Source: Anaplasma centrale str. Israel (GTDB taxonomy: Bacteria; Pseudomonadota; Alphaproteobacteria; Rickettsiales; Anaplasmataceae). Taken from it: a stretch of DNA of 64,000 nt. Both the position numbers and the translations under genes were made by a program. Where the stretch lies: the NCBI RefSeq assembly GCF_000024505.1, contig NC_013532.1, positions 682,001-746,000 of the forward strand. Direction: 5' to 3'. The notes under the pieces are model-generated. The model searched no databases, was not told where the DNA came from, and was given only the letters and a program-made list of their open reading frames with translations. Of the stretch, positions 45,981-55,570 are shown one piece after another; position 1 is the first letter of the stretch, and each line of letters opens with the position of its first letter.

Positions 45981-48217
45981 AGTGCTTGCCCATTAGGAGT
46001 TTGAACACTCGTTTCTGTTGTCACATCGATAAAAGAAGTCTCCCTGGTTGTGGAAAATCGCACACCGACCAATCCCCTATCTAAAGACGGGTAGTGCACG
46101 TATGCAACCTCGGATATTAGCGATGTAAAAAATTCGCAGTGTCCGTGCATTGCACTTTCCAGTACCCTCAGCATAGACTGAGAACTCAGTTCCGGGCCAA
46201 GAATCTCGCGCAATACTTCAGGAGAGCATTTATGCCCATTAGGAATTAAATCAGCAATCTCACAAGCGACTGCAAAAGCTACTATTGCTCTCAGACCTTC
46301 TTGATTAAGCTTAGCAAGCGAGATTTGCAGTGTCTTAAGGTCCCCTGTGATACCATTACTTTTAGCGCTCTTCAATGCTGCGTGAACAGCTTTTGCAACT
46401 GACTCATTAAAGGCTGCCTCCCTAACTGCAATTTTTATTGCTGCTAAAAAGCGTGCGTCTACTCCCGAACCTGCAGCGGTCTTGTTTTTCCGTTTCGCAG
46501 ACGCGGCTGATACTTCCGCCACATCGCCACCCACACCTATTACCTCAAACCCAGGAATTACAGCCAGCCACTTGACGATTGATGCATCAAGATCTTGCAT
46601 ATGTACAAGGCCGTGTGAGCTTATGAGCAAGACTGCGCTGACGCTTTCAAACAGCCCCGGCATCCACCTACACAGGTATGATAGGGATTCCTCTATGTGC
46701 CCATAGCTAATTATCGAATCAAGCGTTATTTGCGCTCCTTTTTTTCTGATTCTGTGGATTGCGTTGTGCACCGCATTAAGGGTTCTCGCCACCATTATCG
46801 TCCTAAAGTCTTTGTCAGTAAGAAACTTCGAGATTATCGCCTGTGTTAGGTGCATATCATCCAAATTTTGGAAGAAGCGCTCGCGCGTGCACGTTAGCGC
46901 ATATAGCGCGGATACAAATTCGCGAGAGGTACCTGCCCCATCTCTGCATATGGCCTCCACACTGTATTTAGCAGTGGAGTTTAGGATGGAATCTATAAAT
47001 GCCTTTTCTAGCCTTGTGATGGACCCGAAGTTTAACAGCCGCTCAAACGCACATCTATAAGTGACAACATCATGCAGGAATCGCGCAGCCCCGGCGTTGT
47101 TACCGGCTACTTGCGGCAAGTTCTTCCCAGCAAGCCTCAAGACACTCTCCCTACTCCCGCGTACCGACTTGTATTCGTATCCAAGCTCAATACTATCCTT
47201 GGAGGCTCCGGGAGAGCAGCGCAGCAACAGGCGCGAGTAAAAATCTACATAGTGTCTCAATGCTTCTGAGCTCCCTACGCAGTCAGCATAGACACCGGAT
47301 TCAAACATAATCGACAGTAGACTTTCTGCTGTAACCCTCACCTTCAGTAAATGCATCGGTTCGACCCGTTCTGTCCCGTTGCGCTTAAAATACATTCTGT
47401 AACTTACTGCATCCATGTTTTGAGGAAACATCGGACGCACAATAATTTGGAGACGCCCAGGTATAATGGGATTCGTGCGCCCGCCAGCCCACGAGTGCAC
47501 TTTGAATACTTCACGTCCTATAGTGCACAAGATTTCCCGCTGGCGACCTAAGCGAAATGTCACATGGTGGGCACCAGTTTTAGGTGTAACCGGAGTTGTT
47601 AGATAATCTTCAGATTTCCCAAGATAGCTTGCGGTCAAAACTACGTGACCATCAACCTGAACGTCATGGACTTCCTGCACTCCGAGCTCACGCAGGGTGT
47701 CCTGCACTCTAGATGCGCGGTCAACAGGGCTTTCAACAACGTGTTTCGTAATTGCGGCTGTGGCGGGCAAAGGCGCGACGGGGACATCCTTTGGAATATG
47801 CGTGCTGCTGGACACCTCTGTGACGCGAATACCTTGCTGCAGAGACAAAGCCATCGACCCCCCATTGCAGCAAACACAGCACATGAGCAATCCCCATACT
47901 ACGCCGCACGCGGCCATAAGAGCCACACCCACAATTGACAAACGGCCTTTTACCGCTAGATCGTAAGTTATCCATACTGCGGCAACTAGCTGTATGGTGG
48001 CCACTACGATAATCAGCATATGCAGGGCTAGCGCGACTTTTGAGCGCGTTGCACCATTACCACCGCTGCTGTCTCCGGAAATAATATCGTACCTTCTCTT
48101 GTAAACCCCGGAAGGGCGACCAGCAGTAGAGCTGTGAAAACTTACTCTCTTTGTTGCCGACTCTACCATACCGTTAGCAACGGTCTGCGACGTACTTTTG
48201 CCAAAATCCCCTGTCAT
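45968..48217 (-). CDS. Paralogue-family protein A: membrane hairpin plus helical P-G-L domain
   Basis: 749 residues, no known family. About 60 hydrophilic residues are followed by two transmembrane helices (near 64-88 and 97-120) that end in a Cys cluster (CCVCC). A beta-rich small domain comes next (about 170-270), then the helical domain. The latter shows the block with a FLTDKDFR-type sequence (here KFLTDKDFRTIMVARTLNAV), then YLCRWMPGLFES near 515, then VIPGFEV near 558. These blocks align in order with the five genes upstream on the same strand. Likely inner-membrane anchored with the bulk on one side. Function unknown. Confidence 0.7.
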   Translation of the reverse strand: MTGDFGKSTSQTVANGMVESATKRVSFHSSTAGRPSGVYKRRYDIISGDSSGGNGATRSKVALALHMLIIVVATIQLVAAVWITYDLAVKGRLSIVGVALMAACGVVWGLLMCCVCCNGGSMALSLQQGIRVTEVSSSTHIPKDVPVAPLPATAAITKHVVESPVDRASRVQDTLRELGVQEVHDVQVDGHVVLTASYLGKSEDYLTTPVTPKTGAHHVTFRLGRQREILCTIGREVFKVHSWAGGRTNPIIPGRLQIIVRPMFPQNMDAVSYRMYFKRNGTERVEPMHLLKVRVTAESLLSIMFESGVYADCVGSSEALRHYVDFYSRLLLRCSPGASKDSIELGYEYKSVRGSRESVLRLAGKNLPQVAGNNAGAARFLHDVVTYRCAFERLLNFGSITRLEKAFIDSILNSTAKYSVEAICRDGAGTSREFVSALYALTCTRERFFQNLDDMHLTQAIISKFLTDKDFRTIMVARTLNAVHNAIHRIRKKGAQITLDSIISYGHIEESLSYLCRWMPGLFESVSAVLLISSHGLVHMQDLDASIVKWLAVIPGFEVIGVGGDVAEVSAASAKRKNKTAAGSGVDARFLAAIKIAVREAAFNESVAKAVHAALKSAKSNGITGDLKTLQISLAKLNQEGLRAIVAFAVACEIADLIPNGHKCSPEVLREILGPELSSQSMLRVLESAMHGHCEFFTSLISEVAYVHYPSLDRGLVGVRFSTTRETSFIDVTTETSVQTPNGQALQNL

Positions 48218-48535
48218 ATCTATCTACATAAAACCATAAACTCAATCTGTACAATGCGTGTATTCAGTTTCGATATCTTAAAAAAGTCATACTATACCAA
48301 AAGTTGCATATAGCAAACAATAAAATTGCCTCCTATTGCTGCTAAAGTGCCAAGGCGCTGTTCTGGTTTCGAATCCTTACCCACACCAACAAATTTGCAC
48401 ACGCTGCCAGTCTCGTCTGAGGTGTAGCTGCGCCACAACATATCTGCCTGCTATACGGGCCCACCATTGGCAATATGCTGGTCTACGCCCACGCGAAAGC
48501 GCGTACTAACACCTTGTCCAGCCTCGATAACTACA
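48218..48535. other. Spacer between two paralogue-family genes
   Basis: 318 bases, AT-rich in the first 120. No gene seen. A tRNA-like 3' string at 48365-48391 (ggtttcgaatcc...cccacacca) has no cloverleaf upstream and is treated as chance or a relic. Confidence 0.4.
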
Positions 48536-50362
48536 CTAGGACGCTGCCATGCTAAGCGGGCCAGCAGTTCTGGATTCTGCCACCGCTGCAGCAACTACTG
48601 GGTCACATAGCAACGTTTCTGATGCAGGCCCGACGCGTTCACGACGCGTACCCCTCTCACATATCTGTGTTTCAGTGCCATAAAACACCTCACACCTCTG
48701 TTTGTTGGCAAGCTCTAGCACAGTACCGCGCGCAAATACGCTATCACGCCCTGGTGATTCTTCGAATATGTAGTCTGCAATCATCACGCCTGCTGTCGTG
48801 TCGACAGAGACGGTGTCTAACTGCAGCGTGCTTTCCATACGGAACCTTTGTATCTTGAGAACCGCCAGAAACGCAATGATGTCAGAGCAATGGCTGTCTT
48901 GCAATATACGGCGCCCTGCACGGCGTATTTCAGCACGAATAATACTGAAAACGTCATCTTGGCAATTAAGCCATAGCGCAATCTTGGACCATAGGACAAG
49001 CGCTTTAAAGTGCTGAATTTCGTCCTCATTCATACCCTCGAACGCAAGGTCCTCACTTACGATAGGTAGTGCACCTGGTGTGTCACCCGCTTGGCTTATC
49101 AAATGCAGCGTCAAGTTGCTTAAGGAGCCTTGCTCATACACGCCATCAATCACAACCCTTGCCAATGCATAGACGCCCTCGCACAAACCGGGAATTTGCC
49201 TACACAGATAAGGCATCCTTGCCATGATACCAGCCTTAGAAGTGATACCTCGATCTAGGCTGCGTCTCACACTGGCCACAGCAGATACAACTAGGGCACA
49301 TTGAAATTTGGCCGAGCATATAAACTCCGATACTAGCCACAGTTTGCTTTGCTTTGTGATGGGCTTGAACATTACCTCCTCACTTTGCAACAAACCTAAC
49401 AACAGTGATATATACCCTGCAAATGCTGCGCGCTCAGCTCTGCTGCAGCGGAATTGTGTATCGTGATACGTGCGCTGAGCACGCTCTACAATACGAGCAA
49501 GAAGCTCCATATCCCCTTCAGACGCGGCATGTCTCTTGTGTGTAATAACATGCCTAAACTCCCGCGCATTTTCATGTATGTCACACACCATCGGGGGAAT
49601 GATTGTGCTGTATCTATAGGTGCCAGACACAATCAGCGCAAGATAGCACCTCATGAATGCAGATTTATGGTCGTGTGATACAACGTATGGAGAGAGCAGA
49701 GCTATACGGGTTGGATTCATGCGCCTGGTGCTGCGGGATGCCACGGAAGGAAGAAGCAACCTTAGCTTAAAAACACCACCACTCGGCTCACCGCGCTCAA
49801 AAATTACGTCATTAGCATGTGGCCCAGATGTCACCAAATCCGTGCCCATAACAATCGCGCGATTAGTTTTTCTTTGAAAAACTGGCAGTACTTTGTGAGA
49901 GATAGTACATCCAGATTGCTGGCTTAGGTATCGCACAGGGTAAAGGGTATCGTTATGGCCATAAAAAAGGCTCCCCGAGCGCGATGCAAAGCACGCGGGC
50001 GCACCATCTTCCGGAAAAAGATACTCTCCTGTCTCCTGATCACGGACTGCATGTTGGAGTACACCCCGCAGATCACTACCTTTGTACTCACTGCACGCAC
50101 CACCAGCTATATCGCGCAGCTTTATGCCATCAGGGCTATCTTTGTCAATTTCAAACACTACTGATTTACGACAGAAAGTGCTCAAACTCACCCTAGCTGC
50201 GGCAATAGCGCGCTGAGTTGCCGGTATGACGAACGCACGAATAGCTGTATAGAGGTAATAAATAGGCATTGTAATTGCGGACAAGACGCCTGCAATGCAG
50301 CATGCCGTGAGCACAAAAACAGAGGCTAATATTATAAGAACAGCAATGGCTAGGTTTTTCAT
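48536..50362 (-). CDS. Paralogue-family protein B (MKNL-type)
   Basis: About 608 residues from the ATG at 50362; the frame is open to 50410, but the two neighbouring paralogues start M-K-N-L and share the upstream aaaattggag site. An N-terminal hydrophobic region (residues 3 to about 50; a signal anchor or hairpin) is followed by a small domain with GIKLRDIAGGACSEYKG, EYLFPEDGAP and SLFYGHNDTLYPV. The helical domain includes MPYLCRQIPGLCEGVYALAR (near residues 397-416) and an I-L-Q-D-S-H-C-S-D-I-I-A-F-L block. The C-terminal about 100 residues are more variable. No known family. Confidence 0.75.
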   Translation of the reverse strand: MKNLAIAVLIILASVFVLTACCIAGVLSAITMPIYYLYTAIRAFVIPATQRAIAAARVSLSTFCRKSVVFEIDKDSPDGIKLRDIAGGACSEYKGSDLRGVLQHAVRDQETGEYLFPEDGAPACFASRSGSLFYGHNDTLYPVRYLSQQSGCTISHKVLPVFQRKTNRAIVMGTDLVTSGPHANDVIFERGEPSGGVFKLRLLLPSVASRSTRRMNPTRIALLSPYVVSHDHKSAFMRCYLALIVSGTYRYSTIIPPMVCDIHENAREFRHVITHKRHAASEGDMELLARIVERAQRTYHDTQFRCSRAERAAFAGYISLLLGLLQSEEVMFKPITKQSKLWLVSEFICSAKFQCALVVSAVASVRRSLDRGITSKAGIMARMPYLCRQIPGLCEGVYALARVVIDGVYEQGSLSNLTLHLISQAGDTPGALPIVSEDLAFEGMNEDEIQHFKALVLWSKIALWLNCQDDVFSIIRAEIRRAGRRILQDSHCSDIIAFLAVLKIQRFRMESTLQLDTVSVDTTAGVMIADYIFEESPGRDSVFARGTVLELANKQRCEVFYGTETQICERGTRRERVGPASETLLCDPVVAAAVAESRTAGPLSMAAS

Positions 50363-50591
50363 GTATGTCGCTCCAATTTTGCTTCGTATGTGGGCATACC
50401 GCCCCACCATTCCTACTGGAAGTGTGCAGAGACGGTATTTCCAGTACTATTTCATTTCCTTCAAGGCAAACTTTTGCAGCAAAAAAGTGCCACTAACTGG
50501 TCCACAGCTAGGTGCGTGCGGCAACCTATGTTTTGAGTATCTGGCACTTGCCCTAACACCACACCCGTGCGCCCATATATGACTGAAGTGA

Positions 50592-52439
50592 TCATGCACT
50601 AGCTGCCCCAGGTGACAGCCCTGCATCCCTCCGTTCTGTCCCTACTTCAGTAACCTGAGGGGCATCAAGTGATGTATCTGACGCAGGTGTACGTCGTACA
50701 GGCTTACGAAATTCATACATACTTATGTCATAAACATCACAAGATATGTCACATTCTTGCCTATCAGCAAGCTCCAATTCGGCTCCATGCGCACATGCGT
50801 GATTTCGCAGCACCGAGTGGGTTGTCATATAATTTATGACAAACTCATCTGATACTTTACACAGGTCACTCGCTGGCCTTCCACAAGAATCCCACAGGGA
50901 CGATACCCTGCGGGCCACCAAACACGCGATTATGTCAGAGCAATAACTATCTCGTAATACACGGCGTCCCATGCTGTGCATGCTGCGCACATTACTAAGC
51001 GGGGTACTAGACGCTCGCAAAGCATCTCCTCTAAGTTCATCAAGACGTAATACTTCTGCATCGCTCATGCCCTCAGGCGCACTTTCCGCATCTACGCCAG
51101 GTAGTTGAACACCATGTTTGCTGAGTGCACGCGCAACGTCATGAAGCGCTATATCACCTAATTGGTTCTCCTCGCACACAGCATTGTTGTAGTGTGCGGC
51201 CCTCACTATAGCGTAGACAGCCTCACACAGGCCAGGAATTTGCTTACACAGATATGGCATGCTCTCCATGATAGCCTCTCTAGAGACAGTACCTTGATCT
51301 ACGGCATCCTTCATGCTAGCCATAGAAGCCGAGATTACAGCATCTTGAAATTGCCGCGAGTGTATAAACTCTGATGTTAGCCAAAGTGTGCCTTGCTTTG
51401 TCAGGGGTTTGAACATTGCCCCGTTGCTCTGTGACAGACCTAATAGGAGTGACATGTCCCCAGCGTGTCGCTTAAGTGCGGCTGCGTCACATTCAGGGGC
51501 CTGGTCCCTCAAAACTGGTTCTGTGCTATTGTACAAGAATTCCGCATCCGACTCGGACAACGCGCCCCTGTTATGTTTGAGAATATGCGCAAACTGTTGC
51601 GTGTTTGCGTGCATATCCCACGAGAAAACCTCAGAAAGCTTACCGGACTTATGCACGCCGGCCCTAGCTAGTGCAGTGTAGCGCCTCAAAAATACAGACT
51701 TTTGATTGCGTTGCACCACATACGGAGATAGAAGCGCCACACGAGTCGGATTCATATCTCTGGTTTTGCTTAACACTACAGGGGCGATGATCCTCACTCT
51801 AGAAATACCAGATCCCCCGACATTAGACTGCAGCTTAACATCGTTACTGCGCGGTCCGGTAACCACAAAATTTGTGCCTAACACAAGCTCTCGAATGCTC
51901 CCGGGATCCGCACGGTAACCCATGTGTTGCATCACTGCACTATCAAAGCGCAGACACGTTCTCTGGGGTGGAAATAAGTACGCAGGCCTACTCGCTGGAG
52001 GTTGTACCGGGTAAACAGCGCGCCCATAGCCGAAAAAGTGCTGACCAGAACCAGATACAAGTAGTGCGGGATCTTCCGATGGGAAAAAATACTCTTCCTT
52101 CTCTGCATCGTAGGTCGCATGCTGTAGCACGTCCCGCAGCGCAGTGCCTTTGTATTCACTGCATTGCCCATTGGCTATATCACATAACTTAATGCCGTCA
52201 GCGCCATCCTGCTCGACGCCAAACATAACCTTTTTGTTATGAGGAAGACCCAAAGCATTCTCTGTGTTGTACATAGCGCGTCTAACGCGGTCTGCGGATA
52301 GATTGAAACCATAGATAGCCAGCGCACACAGGAAACAAATGGGTGCTAAAACCACGGCTACAGCACCTGCGACAGCGCATACTGCTAGTAAAAGCGCTAC
52401 AGTAAATATCGATAAAATCGCTTGCGTTAAGTTTTTCAT
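50592..52439 (-). CDS. Paralogue-family protein C (MKNL-type)
   Basis: 615 residues, starting MKNLTQAILSIFTVALLLAV, a strong signal-anchor or hairpin region to about residue 50. Small domain: GIKLCDIANGQCSEYKGTAL, YFFPSEDPALL, GSGQHFFGYGRAVYPV. Helical domain: MPYLCKQIPGLCEAVYAIVR, V-L-R-D-S-Y-C-S-D-I-I-A-C-L. The tail ends AERR/TERRDAGLSPGAASA-like, nearly the same as in protein D (53268-55154). Very similar to D along the whole length and clearly a tandem duplicate. Its start has aaaattggag eight bases upstream. Function unknown. Confidence 0.78.
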   Translation of the reverse strand: MKNLTQAILSIFTVALLLAVCAVAGAVAVVLAPICFLCALAIYGFNLSADRVRRAMYNTENALGLPHNKKVMFGVEQDGADGIKLCDIANGQCSEYKGTALRDVLQHATYDAEKEEYFFPSEDPALLVSGSGQHFFGYGRAVYPVQPPASRPAYLFPPQRTCLRFDSAVMQHMGYRADPGSIRELVLGTNFVVTGPRSNDVKLQSNVGGSGISRVRIIAPVVLSKTRDMNPTRVALLSPYVVQRNQKSVFLRRYTALARAGVHKSGKLSEVFSWDMHANTQQFAHILKHNRGALSESDAEFLYNSTEPVLRDQAPECDAAALKRHAGDMSLLLGLSQSNGAMFKPLTKQGTLWLTSEFIHSRQFQDAVISASMASMKDAVDQGTVSREAIMESMPYLCKQIPGLCEAVYAIVRAAHYNNAVCEENQLGDIALHDVARALSKHGVQLPGVDAESAPEGMSDAEVLRLDELRGDALRASSTPLSNVRSMHSMGRRVLRDSYCSDIIACLVARRVSSLWDSCGRPASDLCKVSDEFVINYMTTHSVLRNHACAHGAELELADRQECDISCDVYDISMYEFRKPVRRTPASDTSLDAPQVTEVGTERRDAGLSPGAASA

Positions 52440-52447
52440 TTATGTTA

Positions 52448-52457
52448 CTCCAATTTT
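52448..52457 (-). promoter_or_regulatory. Conserved ribosome-binding segment of the MKNL-type genes
   Basis: On the minus strand all three MKNL-type genes have aaaattggag (ggag core) 7-8 bases before the ATG: here, at 50371-50380 and at 55162-55171. The 10-base conservation in an otherwise diverging leader supports the chosen starts. Confidence 0.7.
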
Positions 52458-52722
52458 GTTTATGCGCAACCTATTAGCCTATGATTCAGGTGTGCAGCAG
52501 CCAACAAGACCATCTCCAGCACCCTACGTTTGTGGGTCTTTCAGTCAGGTGAATGTGCTCACACGGCTCGTAGCACGGAACAGCGCACCCCGGCCCAATT
52601 TGAGTATCAAGCACCATGTGTGGAAAAATTTTGTAGCAACACCTGGTCTGATACCCGTGACAAGTTGATCACAGTATATCATAAAAAATACCCGTATTAG
52701 GAATTTTCTAAAAAAATTTACC

Positions 52723-53030
52723 TTAAAAACCCAACATTTGTAGATATATCAGGCAACCATATCAGTACGACGTATGTACATCAGACCCAGGCATTGCCAG
52801 AGATAATGCGTACACTCGAGCAAAACTGCAGTTGATCTACTCTGTCGGTGGTTATCTTCCCATCGCAGTGCCATACTAAGCGGCGTCTGCGTCACACACC
52901 AAAGTACTTGGAGAAGGGCCGCTATCTGGCAAACGCAGTCCGCACCCCAACTGTGTAACTACGTAGTGGACCCGCAGCGTATCATGCACTAGTGGGGAAA
53001 AAGTCTGATAGCGGGGGGTCTTGGTCTTTG
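52723..53030 (-). pseudogene. Duplicated C-terminal remnant of the 55571-57421 gene plus its downstream region
   Basis: This ~308-bp stretch matches 55437-55735 closely. The match includes the 3' end of the 55571-57421 gene (coding HDTLRVHYV, GLRLPDSGPSPSTLV) and the downstream words gtagatatatcaggcaacca and ggcattgccagagataatgc. The rest of that gene is missing here. DNA to about 53267 beyond it shows only degenerate frames. The arrangement is what a tandem duplication of a unit covering an MKNL-type gene and the end of its upstream neighbour would leave. Confidence 0.85.
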
Positions 53031-53267
53031 GACAACACTTCGTACCCGTGTAGACGGAAGAAAAGCCACACCACGTGGCACTTATCACGCGATATGAACA
53101 ATATTTCAGCAGTCTTGTACGGCACCTAGTAATTGTAAAAACCACTCGTGCGCAATAGTAGGGAACTACACCCGCTGAAGCTGCGTACAACCGCAGCTTC
53201 AAATTCCGGAAATCACTCTGTTGGCACTTAGGTCTGCCAACACCTGTACCTCTAGGTGACTAAAATG

Positions 53268-55154
53268 TCATGCACTTGCTGCCCCAGGCGACAACCCCGC
53301 AGCCCTACGTTCTGCCCTTACTTCAGCAACTTTAGGGGCATCAAGTGATGTATCTGACCTAGGTGTAGCATATTCAAGTTCTGGAAACACACACACCTCT
53401 GCTTGAACATCACAAGATATCTCGCACTCCTGCTTGTCAGCGAGCTCCAATTTGGCATTACGTGCAAATGCGTGATTCCGCAGTACTGAGTCGGTTTGCA
53501 GATAGTCTGCAATCGCGTTGTCCAGTACCTCATTCTCACACAGAGTGCTCATAGTCCCAGCACGCACACTCGTCCGTTTTATGCTATGGGCCGCTAGATA
53601 CGCGATTATGTCAGAACAATACCTATCCCGTAATACACGGCGTCCCATGTCGTACATACTGTGCACATCGTCACCATGCGATTGATGAGATGCTCGCAAA
53701 GCATCTTCTTTAAGCTTATCGAAACGTAGTACTTCTACATCGCTCATGCTATGAAACACGCTACTCTCATCTATGCTGGAAAGTTGAAGATTGTGAGGAC
53801 TGCACCCGGAATTGAGCACGCTTATTATATTAAAAAGCGTGAGATCGCTCAAAGAATATTCCTCGCACGTGCCATTATTGTAATTTGCAGCTCTCACCAC
53901 AGTGTAGACAGCCTCACACAGACCAGAAATTTGTTTGCACAGGTATGGCATGTTTTCCATGATATCCTCTCTAGAGACGATGCCTTGATCTACGGAATCC
54001 CTCATACTAGCCACAGCCGCGGAGATCATGGCATCTTGAAATTCCCGTGAGTATATAAACTCTGATGTTATCCAAAGCTTGCCTTGCTTTGTTAGAGGCT
54101 TGAACATTGCATTGTTGCTCTGTGAAAGGCCTAATAGGAGTAACATGTTCCTCGTGTATTGCGCAAATGCAGCTGCATCATATTTAAGAGTCCCGTCCTC
54201 TAAAGCGCAAACAGCCAGCTTAATGCTATTGTCCAGGAACTCTGCATCCAGCTCGGACAACGCGCTCCTGTTGTGTGTAAGAATATGCGTAAGTTGCGCA
54301 ATGTTTTTGAACACATCAAATGCAAAAACCTCGGAAAGCTTACCGGACTTACACACGCCTGCCCTAGCCAATGCAGTGTAGCGCCTCAAGAATACGGATT
54401 CAGAGTGATATGGCACTACATATGGAGACAGGAGCGCTACCCGAGTCGGAATCATGCGCATGGTTCTGCTCAATACCACGGAGGGAGCGATAATCCTCAC
54501 TCTAGAAATACCAGATCCCCCGACATCAGATTGTAGTTTCACATCGTTACTGCGCGGTTCGGTGACCACGAAATCTGTCTTCAAAACAACCTCCCGAACG
54601 GCACGCTCGCTATCCACGGGTTCGCAGTCAGATTCGCTTTTCATCCATGTGTAATTAAGGAACGATCTACGCCTGTGGGGTGGAAATATGTACGCTGGCC
54701 TACTCGCTGGAGGTCGTACCGGATAGAGAGTCTCCCCATGGCCGAAAAAGTACTGACCAGAACCAGACACAAGGAGTGCGGGCTCTCTGTGTAGTGGGAA
54801 AAAATACTTACTTGTCTTTTCATCATAGCTCGCATGCCGTAGCACGTCCTGCAGCGCAATATCTCTATATTCACTGCATTGCCCACTGGCTATATCATGT
54901 AGCTTAATGCCTCTTGGCATATCCGACGCAACTTCGAACACGACCGCCTTGTTATGAGCAATGCCTAAATTGTCCCTCACCGCGTTCTCAGCATCTTTAG
55001 CACCTGCTACGCACAGCTCAAAAGCATAAAAGGCCAGCGCACATAGGAAATACATTGGCACTACAACCGCGGCCACAGCACCTGCAACAACACATAACAC
55101 CAGTAAAAGTGCTGCGGCAAATATCGATACAATCGTTTTGGTTAAGTTTTTCAT
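53268..55154 (-). CDS. Paralogue-family protein D (MKNL-type)
   Basis: 628 residues, starting MKNLTKTIVSIFAAALLLVL with a hydrophobic N-terminus to about residue 50. Small domain: GIKLHDIASGQCSEYRDIAL, KYFFPLHREPALLVSGSGQY, G-H-G-E-T-L-Y-P-V. Helical domain: the MPYLCKQISGLCEAVYTVVR motif, in which the usual Pro of P-G-L is Ser, and V-L-R-D-R-Y-C-S-D-I-I-A-Y-L. It ends with the same L-S-P-G-A-A-S-A tail as protein C. Probably anchored in the inner membrane, or exported if the N-terminus is cleaved. Function unknown. Confidence 0.78.
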   Translation of the reverse strand: MKNLTKTIVSIFAAALLLVLCVVAGAVAAVVVPMYFLCALAFYAFELCVAGAKDAENAVRDNLGIAHNKAVVFEVASDMPRGIKLHDIASGQCSEYRDIALQDVLRHASYDEKTSKYFFPLHREPALLVSGSGQYFFGHGETLYPVRPPASRPAYIFPPHRRRSFLNYTWMKSESDCEPVDSERAVREVVLKTDFVVTEPRSNDVKLQSDVGGSGISRVRIIAPSVVLSRTMRMIPTRVALLSPYVVPYHSESVFLRRYTALARAGVCKSGKLSEVFAFDVFKNIAQLTHILTHNRSALSELDAEFLDNSIKLAVCALEDGTLKYDAAAFAQYTRNMLLLLGLSQSNNAMFKPLTKQGKLWITSEFIYSREFQDAMISAAVASMRDSVDQGIVSREDIMENMPYLCKQISGLCEAVYTVVRAANYNNGTCEEYSLSDLTLFNIISVLNSGCSPHNLQLSSIDESSVFHSMSDVEVLRFDKLKEDALRASHQSHGDDVHSMYDMGRRVLRDRYCSDIIAYLAAHSIKRTSVRAGTMSTLCENEVLDNAIADYLQTDSVLRNHAFARNAKLELADKQECEISCDVQAEVCVFPELEYATPRSDTSLDAPKVAEVRAERRAAGLSPGAASA

Positions 55155-55570
55155 GCTGCTACTCCAATTTTGTTCACGTGTGGGCCCACTGGCCTGTTAT
55201 CCTTGTTAGAAGGACATATGAGACCGTACCTTCAGCACATATTGCTCCAAACAACCTCTACGGCTAAACACGCTGCTCATTGGCTTACAATGGGGTGAAT
55301 GCCGTACTACCCGATCCAATCTGAGCATCCAGTGTCACGTGTGGTAAGAACCTCGTGCCAATGTAGAGTCTGATATTCACGACAAGTTGGCCGTATTATA
55401 GCACGAAATACCGAAATTTAGGAAAATTTCTAAAAAATTTACCTTAAAAACCCAATATTTGTAGATATATCAGGCAACCACATCCATACGACGTATGCAC
55501 ATCGGATCCAGGCATTGCCAGAGATAATGCGTACACTAGAGTAAACCTGCAGTTGATCTACTGTTGGTGG
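55155..55570. other. Spacer between paralogue-family proteins D and E
   Basis: 416 bases. The part next to protein D resembles the leader of protein C (ccaattttgtt), and the part from 55437 on is the intact-side copy of the duplicated segment found at 52723. No separate gene seen. Confidence 0.5.

Noticed and set aside
48361-48395. tRNA-like 3' end (ggtttcgaatcc ... cccacacca)
   Set aside because: The T-stem does not pair properly and no D-arm, anticodon arm or matching acceptor is found upstream.
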